From contig JARGGE010000026.1 in the NCBI GenBank assembly GCA_029210865.1, positions 1 to 14,517 of the forward strand: a stretch of DNA of 14,517 nucleotides, read 5' to 3'. Position 1 is the stretch's first letter. Each line of letters opens with the position of its first letter. Positions 6,760 through 14,184 of this stretch are shown piece by piece. The translations under genes and the position numbers were made by a program. The DNA is from Trueperaceae bacterium (GTDB lineage: Bacteria > Deinococcota > Deinococci > Deinococcales > Trueperaceae). Below the pieces are notes generated by a model. The model did not search any database, was not told the DNA's origin, and was given only the letters and a program-made list of their open reading frames with translations.

Positions 6760-7578
6760 TCAGATGAGCTTCGAGCGGGCCCACACGGAGACCGCGTCCA
6801 CGGCGAGGACGACGACGAAGGTGACCGCAACGATCGCGCCGACACCCGAGTAATCGAAGAAGTTCAGGCGGGTGTAGAGCAGCTGCCCGATGCCGCCGGC
6901 CCCCACGAAGCCGAGGATGACCGAGGCGCGCACGTTGATCTCGAACGAGTACAGGATGAACGAGGTCATCGTCGCCGCGACCTGTGGCCACACCGCGTAG
7001 ACGATCGTCCGGTTGCGGCCGGCACCTGCGGCCCGCAGCGCCTCGAGCGGGCCGGGGTCGGCCGACTCGACGGTCTCCGAGCCGAGCTTCGCGAGCACCC
7101 CGACCGTGAAGAAGGTCAGCGCGACGATGCCGGGCAGGGCGCCCGGCGCGAGCAGCGTCACGAAGAGCGCCGCCCACAGCAGGTCGGGGATGGAGCGGAG
7201 GATGGTGAGGACCACGCGCGCGACGAGCATCGAGATGGGGTCCAGCGCCGTGTTCGCCGAGGCGAGGAAGATCAGCGGCAGCGCGATCGAGGTCCCCAGG
7301 ACGGTGCCCACGTAGGCGATCTGCATCGTCTCGATCAGCGGGCGCCAGATGATCCGCAGGGCGCTCCAGTCGGGCGCGAGACGGCCGAAGAAGGAGAAGA
7401 AGTCGGCCGCGCCCGTGAACAGCGACGCCAGGTCGAAGTTCGTCGACTGGTACGCGACGACCGCGAGCGCGGCCACCACCCCGAGGCCGAGGTACGAGCG
7501 CAACCGGGCGACCAGCGGTGGCCGTGGCGCGCCCGCGGCGCGTGGGGCGGGCGTCCCCAGGGGGGTGGGTTCAGGCAC
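6760..7578 (-). CDS. phnE: Phosphonate-type ABC transporter permease, first copy
   Basis: 272-residue inner-membrane permease. It starts at GTG 7578, overlapping the phnC stop by 8 nt, which implies translational coupling. A Pro/Ala-rich cytoplasmic N-terminus of about 28 residues precedes TM1 (LGLGVVAALAVVAYQ). Further helices flank an EAA docking loop at about 179-200 (EALRAAGAGRNRTIVYAVWP). The family ending EINVRASVILGFVGAGGIGQLL is present. It shares this architecture with the following gene but differs in detail, so the pair is diverged rather than freshly duplicated. It transports the ligand delivered by the PhnD-type protein. Confidence 0.92.
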   Translation of the reverse strand: MPEPTPLGTPAPRAAGAPRPPLVARLRSYLGLGVVAALAVVAYQSTNFDLASLFTGAADFFSFFGRLAPDWSALRIIWRPLIETMQIAYVGTVLGTSIALPLIFLASANTALDPISMLVARVVLTILRSIPDLLWAALFVTLLAPGALPGIVALTFFTVGVLAKLGSETVESADPGPLEALRAAGAGRNRTIVYAVWPQVAATMTSFILYSFEINVRASVILGFVGAGGIGQLLYTRLNFFDYSGVGAIVAVTFVVVLAVDAVSVWARSKLI

Positions 7579-8344
7579 CGCGCAGGTCCTCGTCCTCGTC
7601 GATCGGGCGACCGTAGATGTCCTCGAAGGCGCGGTCGGTCGCCTCGGCCGGGGTGCCGTCGAACACGACCAGCCCGTCGCGCATCCCGACGATCCGGTCG
7701 GCGTACTCGCGCGCCATGTCGATGAAGTGCAGGTTGACGATCGTGGTGATGCCGTCCTCGCGGGCGATGCGCTTGAGGTCGCTCATGACCGCGTGCGACG
7801 TGGGAGGATCGAGGCTCGCCACCGGTTCGTCGGCCAGCATGACCGAGGGCTTCTGCGCCAGGGCGCGAGCGATGCCGACGCGCTGCTGCTGCCCCCCGGA
7901 TAGGGCGTCCGCCCGGACGAAGGCCTTCTCGGGGATGCCGACGCGCGCCAGGCATTCGTGGGCGAAGGCGAGGTCGGCGGCTGGGAAGGTGCCGAGCACC
8001 CCACGCCACGCGGGCACGTCGCCCAGGCGCCCGGCCAGGACGTTGCGCAGCACGCTCGAGCGCTTCACTAGGTTGAAGGTCTGGAAGATCATGCCGATGT
8101 CGCTGCGCATGCGCCGCAGCGCCGCGCCACGCGCCGTGGTCACGCTCGCGCCGTCGATGGCCACGTCGCCCTTGGAGGGGACGACCAGGCTGTTCACGGT
8201 GCGGATCAGCGTCGATTTGCCGGCGCCGGAGAGCCCGACGATGACGACGAACTGGCCCCGTGGGATCTCGAGCGTCACGCCCTTGAGGGCCTTCAGTCCC
8301 CCGGGGTACGTGACCTCGACGTCTTGGAACGCGATGTGGGACAC
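7571..8344 (-). CDS. phnC: Phosphonate-type ABC transporter ATP-binding protein
   Basis: 257-residue cytoplasmic ATPase that powers the importer. Walker A GLSGAGKST (37-45), Q-loop Q88 (FQTFNLV), signature LSGGQQQR (149-156), Walker B VMLADE with E173, D-loop SLD, and switch His H206 (NLHFID) are all intact. The typical PhnC sequence FNLVKRSSVLRNVLAGRLG marks it within the ABC family. The start is GTG 8344, just before the conserved beta-strand (SHIAFQDVEVTY); its ribosome site is poor. It is separated from phnD by 168 nt of strongly folded sequence. It may therefore be transcribed at a lower level than phnD, as is common for ABC operons. Confidence 0.93.
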   Translation of the reverse strand: MSHIAFQDVEVTYPGGLKALKGVTLEIPRGQFVVIVGLSGAGKSTLIRTVNSLVVPSKGDVAIDGASVTTARGAALRRMRSDIGMIFQTFNLVKRSSVLRNVLAGRLGDVPAWRGVLGTFPAADLAFAHECLARVGIPEKAFVRADALSGGQQQRVGIARALAQKPSVMLADEPVASLDPPTSHAVMSDLKRIAREDGITTIVNLHFIDMAREYADRIVGMRDGLVVFDGTPAEATDRAFEDIYGRPIDEDEDLRGA

Positions 8345-8442
8345 GCGCGAGCGTACACCACCCGGGCGTGGCCCCGCGCCGGGGTGGTCGGAGCGCCGGG
8401 ACCCGGGGCCTCGGGGAGCGCCCGGCAGCGTCGAGGCGCCAT

Positions 8443-8479
8443 GCGAAGGGCGGCGAGGTGCATCCCCGCCGCCCTTCGC
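8443..8479. terminator. Long perfect hairpin between phnD and phnC
   Basis: Arms GCGAAGGGCGGCG (8443-8455) and its exact complement (8467-8479), 13 bp with an 11-nt loop. It lies in the phnD-phnC gap of one gene run. There is no T-tract, so it may be a partial terminator or a 3' stabiliser for the phnD mRNA segment. Confidence 0.5.
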
Positions 8480-8486
8480 GCGCTCA

Positions 8487-8501
8487 CCGGGCGGTGCCCG
8501 G
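8487..8501. repeat. Short hairpin just after phnD
   Basis: CCGGGC, a 3-nt loop, then GCCCGG, starting 11 nt past the phnD stop on the minus strand. With the larger hairpin at 8443-8479 it forms a tandem pair in the phnD-phnC gap, possibly one regulatory or termination unit. Confidence 0.4.
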
Positions 8502-8512
8502 CGAGGTCGGAC

Positions 8513-9391
8513 TCAGCGCTGGAACTGGCGCGAGACCTCGCGGACGATGTCGTACGCCGAGGCCTCGATCCGCGCGAAGGCCGTCACGTTGAACAGAGCT
8601 TGCGTGAGGGCGCCGCCCTCTTCGGTCGCGGCGATGTCGATCATGGCCTGGGCGATCTGGTCGACGAGCTCGCTGTCGAGGCCCGGGCGGACGACCATGC
8701 CGTCGTTCGGGATGTCGGCGGAGTACCCGAGGATGCAGACCTGCTCCTTGACGTCCGGGTAGTCGCCCTCGATGGTCTCGCGGCCGTCGGAGCCGGGCGA
8801 GCCACCGAAGGTGACCGCCACGTCGACGTCGCCGAGGTAGACCGCGAGCGCCGCGGCGTCGTGCGAGCCGGCGAAGATGGCGGTCATCTCGGTGTTGGGG
8901 TCGATGCCGTGCTCGTTCACCAGCGTGACGAACGGGAACTGGTAGCCCGACGCGGAGCCCGGGTCGACGAAGGCGATGGTCTTGCCGCGGAGCTGCTCGA
9001 ACTCGGCGATGCCCGAGTCGCAGCGAACGTTGAACTGCGAGCGGTACGTGGTGCTGCCGCGGCGCACCGACGCCAGCACGACCTCGGCGCCGTACGCGTC
9101 GACCGCCTGCACGAGCGCGGCAGGGCCGAAGAGGCCGATGTCGACGCGGCCGGTGCCGATCGCTTCCACGAGGCCGACGAAGTTGGTGCTCACGAACGTC
9201 TCGACCGGGATCAGCAGTTCGGCCGAGAGCAGGTCGGCGATCGGGCCGAGGCTGTCGACGATGACGTCGGCCTCGCGGCTGGGCACCATGCCGAGCACCA
9301 GGCGGTCGGGGATCTCGCCGTCCTGGGCGAAGCCGACGAAGAGGGTGGCTGCGAGCAGGGCGGCGGCGGCGTTCGTGAGGAATCGCTTCAC
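8513..9391 (-). CDS. phnD: Phosphonate/phosphite/phosphate-type periplasmic binding protein
   Basis: 292-residue substrate receptor of the ABC importer. It starts at GTG 9391 with GGAGG 6 nt upstream. Signal peptide about 1-22 (MKRFLTNAAAALLAATLFVG). Family sequence: LVLGMVPSREADVIVDS, then GRVDIGLFGPAALVQA, then DPGSASGYQFP (144-154) and GSHDAAALAVYLGDVDVAVTF (175-195), regions that line the oxyanion pocket in PhnD-like proteins. C124 and C219 could form a disulfide outside the cell. It is the first gene of the run phnD-phnC-phnE-phnE-OMP-dcd. The exact ligand (phosphonate, phosphite or phosphate) is not decided: no C-P lyase or phosphite dehydrogenase is in the window. Confidence 0.9.
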   Translation of the reverse strand: MKRFLTNAAAALLAATLFVGFAQDGEIPDRLVLGMVPSREADVIVDSLGPIADLLSAELLIPVETFVSTNFVGLVEAIGTGRVDIGLFGPAALVQAVDAYGAEVVLASVRRGSTTYRSQFNVRCDSGIAEFEQLRGKTIAFVDPGSASGYQFPFVTLVNEHGIDPNTEMTAIFAGSHDAAALAVYLGDVDVAVTFGGSPGSDGRETIEGDYPDVKEQVCILGYSADIPNDGMVVRPGLDSELVDQIAQAMIDIAATEEGGALTQALFNVTAFARIEASAYDIVREVSRQFQR

Positions 9392-9412
9392 GTGGGTCCT
9401 CCAACAAGGGGT

Positions 9413-9453
9413 GGTGCGGGGGACGGCGCGCTCCGCACCGGCCCACGCACCGG
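9413..9453. promoter_or_regulatory. Inverted and direct repeats upstream of phnD
   Basis: GGTGCGG (9413-9419) pairs with CCGCACC (9432-9438), and GCACCGGC occurs twice (9434-9441, 9446-9453), 12 bp apart. They lie in the presumed phnD leader or promoter, 22-62 bp before its start codon. An operator is possible, but the GC-rich background makes chance likely as well. Confidence 0.25.
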
Positions 9454-9566
9454 CACCTTAGCACGGGTCCCGCCCGCCGCCGGCGCTGGTCTCAGGCGCG
9501 GGGAGGCGGTCGTACCACCGTCCCAGACGTGGTTCCGTGGTCTCGCGTGCGTCGGCCACGGCCTCG

Positions 9567-9595
9567 TTGCGCCCGCTGATGGCCAGCGGTACACT
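9567..9595 (+). promoter_or_regulatory. Sigma-70-like promoter of dctP
   Basis: TTGCGC (9567-9572), exactly 17 nt, then TACACT (9590-9595), 42 nt before the dctP ATG. An inverted repeat CCGTGG/CCACGG (9535-9540 and 9556-9561) ends 5 nt before the -35 box and could be an operator. Confidence 0.5.
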
Positions 9596-9637
9596 CGAGG
9601 CGGTTTCACGACCAAAACCTGGAGCGAGGTGCATCTG

Positions 9638-10714
9638 ATGAAACGTCGCGAGTTCCTCAAGCAGGCCGGCGTGGCCGCCGCGAGCGCGACCCTGTCGCCG
9701 CTCATGTTCGCCAAGGCGCAGGGCAGCCTGCGCTGGGAGCTGGTCTCCTCGTTCCCGCAGGGGCTCGACACGATCTTCGGCGGCGGCGAGGACTTCGCCC
9801 GCTACTGCAACGAGATGTCGGGCGGCGAGATCGACATCACCGTCTACCCGGCGGGGGCCCAGGTGGGCGGTTTCGAGGTGTTCGACGCCGTCGCGTCCGG
9901 CGCCTTCCAGCTCGCGCACAGCGCCTCGTACTACTTCGTCGGACGGCGCGCGGCGCACGCGATGTTCACCTCGCTGCCCTTCGGCATGAACGCCCAGCAG
10001 CAGGTCGCCTGGATCGAGGTCGGCGGCGGGCAGGAGCTGTGGAACGAGCTCAACGCCCCCGAGAACCTGATCGCCTTCAACACCGGCAACACCGGCGTCC
10101 AGATGGGCGGTTGGTTCACCCGCGAGATCAACTCGCTGGCCGACCTGCAGGGCCTGTCGATCCGCACCGCCGGCCTGGTGGGCGAGGTCTACAGCAAGGC
10201 GGGCGCCAACGTCCAGTCGCTGCCCGGCGGCGAGATCTTCCTCGCCCTCGACCGTGGCGCTCTCGACGCCGCCGACTGGGTGGGCCCGTACGACGACGAG
10301 AAGCTCGGCCTCAACCAGGCCGCGCCGTACTACTACACCCCCGGCTGGCAGGAGCCGAGCGCGACGCTGTGCCTCTACGTCAACCTCGACCTGTGGAACT
10401 CGCTCGACGTCCGCCACCAGAGCATCGTCCAGAACGCCGCCCGGGCGGCGAACGTGCGGATGCTCGCGAACTACGACTCCAAGAACGGCGCAGCCCTCCA
10501 GCGCCTGGTCGAGGGCGGCACCCAGGTGCGCACCTTCCCGAGCGAGGTGCTCGACGTTTTCAAGGGCTACATGGACGAGGTCAACGCCGAGAAGGCCGCG
10601 GCCGACCCCTTCTACGCGCGCGCGTTGGCGTCGTACCAAGGCTTCATGGAGAGCGTGCGCGGTTGGCACGACACGTCGGAGGCCGCTTGGCACCGCTACG
10701 TGTACGGCGGCTGA
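9638..10714 (+). CDS. dctP: TRAP transporter solute receptor, Tat-exported, lactate/2-oxoacid type
   Basis: 358-residue extracytoplasmic receptor of a TRAP importer. The start is ATG 9638, with GGAGCGAGG a short way upstream. The N-terminus MKRREFLKQAG is a twin-arginine signal (RREFLK) followed by a hydrophobic run and AKAQG, so it is probably exported folded. The body (SSFPQGLDTIFGGGEDFA, NTGVQMGGWFTREI, DAADWVGPYDDEKLG, PYYYTPGW) resembles Rhodobacter TakP and the Thermus lactate receptor TTHA0766, which bind 2-oxoacids or lactate. R176 in LSIRTAG matches the conserved carboxylate-binding Arg. The only TRAP membrane genes nearby, dctQM, are on the opposite strand and converge on it. Ligand assignment is inference from recalled similarity. 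Confidence 0.9.
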   Translation: MKRREFLKQAGVAAASATLSPLMFAKAQGSLRWELVSSFPQGLDTIFGGGEDFARYCNEMSGGEIDITVYPAGAQVGGFEVFDAVASGAFQLAHSASYYFVGRRAAHAMFTSLPFGMNAQQQVAWIEVGGGQELWNELNAPENLIAFNTGNTGVQMGGWFTREINSLADLQGLSIRTAGLVGEVYSKAGANVQSLPGGEIFLALDRGALDAADWVGPYDDEKLGLNQAAPYYYTPGWQEPSATLCLYVNLDLWNSLDVRHQSIVQNAARAANVRMLANYDSKNGAALQRLVEGGTQVRTFPSEVLDVFKGYMDEVNAEKAAADPFYARALASYQGFMESVRGWHDTSEAAWHRYVYGG

Positions 10715-10740
10715 GCCGAACCGCCCGATCGCCTCACCTG

Positions 10741-10770
10741 GAGGGCCCGGTGCGCGCGCACCGGGCCCTC
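10741..10770. terminator. 30-nt perfect palindrome after dctP
   Basis: GAGGGCCCGGTGCGC followed directly by its exact complement, 26 nt after the dctP stop. It can fold to a 13-bp stem with a 4-nt loop in either strand. A strong terminator by position, although no T-tract follows. Confidence 0.6.
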
Positions 10771-10792
10771 GCTGCGTCGTGTCGGGGTGGCC

Positions 10793-10844
10793 GCCGCGCC
10801 GAGGGGGCGCGCCTGCTCGTCGCGGCGCGCCCCCTCGGCGCGGC
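10793..10844. terminator. 21-bp perfect hairpin after dctM
   Basis: Arms of 21 nt (10793-10813 and 10824-10844, core GAGGGGGCGCGCC) match without error around a 10-nt loop. It starts 4 nt past the dctM stop on the minus strand and faces the dctP palindrome, so each convergent unit has its own hairpin, or both act bidirectionally. Confidence 0.6.
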
Positions 10845-10848
10845 CCGG

Positions 10849-12213
10849 CTACTTGGCCAGGCCAGGGAGCCAGGTGACCAGGCCCGGCGCCAGCGCGAGG
10901 AGCAGCACCATCCCCACCTGGATGATCACGAACGGGATGATCCCCTGGTAGATGTGCGCCGTCTTGACCGAGGGGGGCGCGACGCCCTTGAGGTAGAAGA
11001 GCGAGAACCCGAAGGGCGGCGTCAGGAACGACGACTGCAGGTTCATGGCCACCAGCACGCCGAACCACACCATCATGTCGGGGCCGAAGAACGCCAGCGC
11101 GATCGGCGCGAGCAGCGGCACCACCACGAAGGTGATCTCGATGAAGTCGATGAAGAAGCCGAGCAGGAAGATCACCAGCATCGTGAAGAACAGGAAGCCG
11201 TAGCTGCCGCCGGGCAGGTTGAGCAGGAACTCCTGGACCACGCGGTCGCCGTGGAGCGCGGTGAAGACCATCCCGAAGGCCGTGGCTCCCATCAGGATGA
11301 CGAACACCATGCTGGTGAGGGTGACGGTCTGCGCCATGGTCGATTGCAGGTTGGCGTACGAGAGGCGCCGGTTGGCGGCCGCGAGCGCCATCGCGCCGAT
11401 CGCGCCCATCGCGCCCGCCTCGGTGGGGGTGGCGATCCCGGCGAAGATGGTGCCGAGGACGAGCAGGATCAGCAGCAGCGGCGGGACCAGGTTCTTCAGG
11501 ACCGCGAGGCCCAGCGGCCAACCGTGGAGCGTGCGCGCTTCGGGCGGCAGCGCCGGCGCGTCGTTCGGCCGCCGGATCGCCACGAAGATCACCCAGACCA
11601 TGAACAGGCCGGCCAGCACGACGCCGGGGACGATGGCGCCGAGGAACAGGTCGCCCACCGAGACGCCGATCTGGTCGCCCAGGATGACCAGGACGATCGA
11701 CGGCGGGATGATCTGGCCGAGGGTGCCCGACGAGGCGACCACCCCCGTCGCGAGCTGCTTGGAGTAGCCGTACTTGAGCATGACCGGGAGCGCGAGGACC
11801 CCCATGGTCACGACCGACGCGCCGACGACGCCGGTCGACGCCGCCAGGAGCGCCCCGACCGCCACCACCGAGATCGCGAGGCCGCCGCGAAGCGTCCCGA
11901 ACAGCATCCCCATGGTCTCGAGTAGCTCCTCGGCGAGCCCCGACTTCTCGAGCATGACGCCCATGAAGACGAAGAAGGGGACCGCCACGAGCGTGTAGTT
12001 GTCCATGATGGTGCCGAAAATGCGCTGCGGCAGGATGTTGAGCCGCGCGAGCGCGAACTCGTGCGCCCAGGGGAGGTCGATCCCCCACAGCACGCTCGTG
12101 AGGTCGCTGCCGATCAGCGTGAAGAGCACCGCCGTGCCGCCCAGCGAGAAGGCGACCGGGAAGCCGATCAGGAGCAGGCCGATCGCGGCGGCGAACATGG
12201 CCAGGCCGAGCAT
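10849..12213 (-). CDS. dctM: TRAP transporter large membrane subunit
   Basis: 454-residue inner-membrane protein that forms the transport channel and uses an ion gradient (usually sodium). It is almost wholly hydrophobic, with about 12 predicted helices. Family signatures include PFFVFMGVMLEKSGLAEELLE, GGLAISVVAVGALLAASTGVVGA, SSGTLGQIIPPSI, ATPTEAGAMGA and DFIEITFVVVPLLAP. Length and the absence of a fused DctQ fit a separate M subunit. The start ATG overlaps the dctQ stop by one base (TGATG), so the two are translationally coupled. The receptor gene is convergent rather than in the same operon. Confidence 0.95.
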   Translation of the reverse strand: MLGLAMFAAAIGLLLIGFPVAFSLGGTAVLFTLIGSDLTSVLWGIDLPWAHEFALARLNILPQRIFGTIMDNYTLVAVPFFVFMGVMLEKSGLAEELLETMGMLFGTLRGGLAISVVAVGALLAASTGVVGASVVTMGVLALPVMLKYGYSKQLATGVVASSGTLGQIIPPSIVLVILGDQIGVSVGDLFLGAIVPGVVLAGLFMVWVIFVAIRRPNDAPALPPEARTLHGWPLGLAVLKNLVPPLLLILLVLGTIFAGIATPTEAGAMGAIGAMALAAANRRLSYANLQSTMAQTVTLTSMVFVILMGATAFGMVFTALHGDRVVQEFLLNLPGGSYGFLFFTMLVIFLLGFFIDFIEITFVVVPLLAPIALAFFGPDMMVWFGVLVAMNLQSSFLTPPFGFSLFYLKGVAPPSVKTAHIYQGIIPFVIIQVGMVLLLALAPGLVTWLPGLAK

Positions 12214-12899
12214 CAGGCGACCCCGCCGTCAGCGCTCGCCGGCGTGGTCGCCGGCGTGGTCGCCGGCGCGCTCGCCGACGCGGTCCCCGGCGCGCTCACC
12301 GCGACCGTCGTCCGCTGCGCCTCGGCCTCCTCGAGCGCGTAGATGCTGCGCGAATCGGGGCGCCCCCGCAGGAAGGCGACGTGCTTGATCAGCTGCGAGA
12401 GCCCCTGCACCGCCAGGAGCGCGAAGGCCACGACGATGAGCGTCTTGATCGGGTAGCGCGCCAGGCCACCGGCGTTGGGGCTGAACTCCTGCACCGCCCA
12501 GGAGCGGCTGACGTAGGTGTGCGAGAAGTAGATCGCGAGCACGCTGAACGGCCACAGGAACACGACGATGCCCAGGATGTCGACCGCCGCCTTCGCGCGC
12601 GCTTTGAGCCGCGAGAACAGGATGTCGACCCGCACGTGGCCGTCGGTCTGGAAGACGTACGCCGCGCCGAGCAGGAAGACGACGTTGTACATCAGCGTCT
12701 GCATCTCGAAGTACGTGTTGTTCGACAGGGTGGCCGCGACGCCCTCGCCGAAGGTGCGGCTGATGAAGCCGTAGCCGTACCGCGCGATCACGTTCTCGGC
12801 GCCGACCAGCACCATGAGGAGCGAGGCCCAGCGGGCGACGTGCCCGAGCAGGGCGGTGGCGGCGTCGATGCCACGGGACACGGCGAGCAGGAAGGTCAC
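12213..12899 (-). CDS. dctQ: TRAP transporter small membrane subunit
   Basis: 228-residue four-helix membrane protein needed by DctM, starting at GTG 12899 with GGAG 6 nt upstream. Helices fall near 20-38, 70-85, 105-125 and 150-172. The signatures RYGYGFISRTF, DGHVRVDILFSRL and NAGGLARYPIKTLI are of the DctQ type that accompanies TakP-like receptors. The last about 30 residues are low-complexity (SAPGTASASAPATTPATTPAS), encoded by 12-bp repeats, and are likely a disordered tail not needed for function. It forms one unit with dctM. Confidence 0.92.
   Translation of the reverse strand: MTFLLAVSRGIDAATALLGHVARWASLLMVLVGAENVIARYGYGFISRTFGEGVAATLSNNTYFEMQTLMYNVVFLLGAAYVFQTDGHVRVDILFSRLKARAKAAVDILGIVVFLWPFSVLAIYFSHTYVSRSWAVQEFSPNAGGLARYPIKTLIVVAFALLAVQGLSQLIKHVAFLRGRPDSRSIYALEEAEAQRTTVAVSAPGTASASAPATTPATTPASADGGVA
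12238..12297. repeat. Tandem 12-bp repeats coding the DctQ tail
   Basis: Five head-to-tail 12-bp units. The first two are identical (GCCGGCGTGGTC); the next three differ at one to three positions. Being a multiple of three, unit changes would keep the frame and only lengthen or shorten the Ala/Pro/Thr tail of DctQ. Confidence 0.75.
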
Positions 12900-12950
12900 G
12901 GCGGCGCTCCCGGTCGCCCGGGCGCGGTGCCACCTGGGCGGAATGGATTC

Positions 12951-12964
12951 GGCGGTAAGCCGCC
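12951..12964. repeat. Small inverted repeat upstream of dctQ
   Basis: GGCGG-TAAG-CCGCC, about 52 bp before the dctQ start codon, in the only non-coding sequence between the mltG repeats and dctQ. It could be an operator or a leader hairpin. No convincing -10/-35 pair was found here. Confidence 0.25.
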
Positions 12965-13000
12965 CGCAATCTACCTCAGTCGGTCCGGGACGGTACCTGA

Positions 13001-13073
13001 CCGCTACTGGAGGTAGCGGGCGAACCCGCTACTGGAGGTAGCGGGCGAACCCGCTACTGGAGGTAGCGGGCGA
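13001..13073. repeat. Three 25-bp direct repeats, each a hairpin, at the end of mltG
   Basis: Units at 13001-13025 and 13026-13050 are identical; 13051-13073 matches their first 23 bp. Each contains CCGCTAC-TGGAG-GTAGCGG (8-bp stems in the second and third units). Neighbouring units can instead pair as GTAGCGGG-CGAA-CCCGCTAC (TTCG loop on the mltG strand). The unit at 13051 holds the last codons and TAG stop of mltG; the others lie downstream. The array probably arose by tandem duplication of the gene end and may terminate mltG transcription. Confidence 0.85.
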
Positions 13074-14184
13074 CGTCTTGCAGGTGGTCCTCGTACGCGA
13101 CGTTCGGTCGGAACACCGGCGCGTCGTCGTCGCGTCCGTGCAGGAAGTAGAGCCAGGAGCGCCCGGCCTCGTCGCGACGCTGCGGGGCGAGGACGGAGGC
13201 GAGCGCGGCGGCGCCCGGGTTGCCGATCGGGCCGGCCGGCAGGCCCCCGCGCGTGTACGTGTTCCAAGGGTGGTCGACGTCGAAGTCGCCGCCGGGGAAG
13301 TCGAGCTCGGGGAGCGCCTTGCCGAGGCCGTAGGCCACGGTGGGGTCGGATTGCAGCGGCATGCCCAGGTCGAGGCGGTTGAGGAACACGCCGGCGATGA
13401 CCGCCATCTCGGCGTCGTCGGCGGCCTCCGCTTGGACCATGCTGGCCAGCGTCGTCCAGGCGTGGAGCGTGAGCCCGGCGGCCTCGAGCTCGGCGCGCAC
13501 CACGGCGCTCACCTCGCCGTCGAAGCGCGCGCGCAGCGCCGTCAGGATCGCCGTGGCGTCGAAGCGCTCCGGCAGGTCGTAGGTCGCTGGGAACAGGTAG
13601 CCCTCGAGGGTGGCGTTGTCCGGGAGCCCTTCGGGGCGCAGGCCCTCGGGCGGTGCGGCGAGCAGCGTCGCCAACTCGTCGGTGACGGACGGGGGCCAGC
13701 CGGCCGCCGCGACGCGCTCGACGACGGCGTCCAGACGGATCCCCTCGGGGAGCAACAGCCGCGCGGTGCGTGGCCGGCCACCGGCGACGAGCGCGTCGGC
13801 GATCGCGGCGAGCGGTTGGTCGCGACGCAGGTCGTAGAGCCCCTCGCCGATGCGCGTCGCCGCGCCGGTGGCGCTCAGGTAGGCGCGCGTCAGCCGCACG
13901 TCGCGCGCCAGCCCCACCGCGACCAGGTCCTGGGCGACGCCGGTCGCGGAGCGCCCGCGCGGCACCTCGAAGACGATCGTGCGGTCGTCGTTCGGGTCGA
14001 CGGGGCCGAGGGCCCAGAAGACGACGGCCCCCGCGACGACCGCGAGGAGCAGCGTCGCCAGGAGCAGCCCGGACAGCAGGCGCGCCGCCCGCCTCGGGCG
14101 CCGGGGACCGGTGCCGCCCGCGTCGGCGCTCGCCGACGGAGCGGTCGCCGGAGCGCCTTCGGCCCGCGCCGCGTCGCCGTTCAC
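13054..14184 (-). CDS. mltG: Endolytic murein transglycosylase
   Basis: 376-residue membrane-anchored enzyme that cuts nascent peptidoglycan glycan strands outside the inner membrane. A disordered Ala/Pro-rich N-terminus (1-34) precedes one helix (36-58), then a LysM-like part (FEVPRGRSATGVAQDL to GEGLYDLRRDQPLAAIADAL), then the YceG/MltG catalytic domain. Catalytic motif LASMVQAEA (246-254) with E253, then VFLNRLDLGMPLQSDPTVAYGL (266-287), WNTY and GLPAGPIGNPG, all well conserved. The first Glu of the usual VExE form is Gln here, as I recall in some other lineages. The GTG start overlaps the ruvX stop (GTGA), a common coupling. The gene ends inside a repeat array. Confidence 0.95.
   Translation of the reverse strand: MNGDAARAEGAPATAPSASADAGGTGPRRPRRAARLLSGLLLATLLLAVVAGAVVFWALGPVDPNDDRTIVFEVPRGRSATGVAQDLVAVGLARDVRLTRAYLSATGAATRIGEGLYDLRRDQPLAAIADALVAGGRPRTARLLLPEGIRLDAVVERVAAAGWPPSVTDELATLLAAPPEGLRPEGLPDNATLEGYLFPATYDLPERFDATAILTALRARFDGEVSAVVRAELEAAGLTLHAWTTLASMVQAEAADDAEMAVIAGVFLNRLDLGMPLQSDPTVAYGLGKALPELDFPGGDFDVDHPWNTYTRGGLPAGPIGNPGAAALASVLAPQRRDEAGRSWLYFLHGRDDDAPVFRPNVAYEDHLQDVARYLQ

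Noticed and set aside
9460..9480. Promoter for phnD on the minus strand
   Set aside because: A TAAGGT-like hexamer is present around 9455-9460 but no -35 at proper distance could be seen.
9458..12088. 876-residue minus-strand frame across dctP and dctM
   Set aside because: Shadow of two well-recognised genes on opposite strands, and it runs through their terminator hairpins.
13001..13073. Possible CRISPR array
   Set aside because: Units are directly adjacent with no spacers, and one lies inside the mltG coding end.
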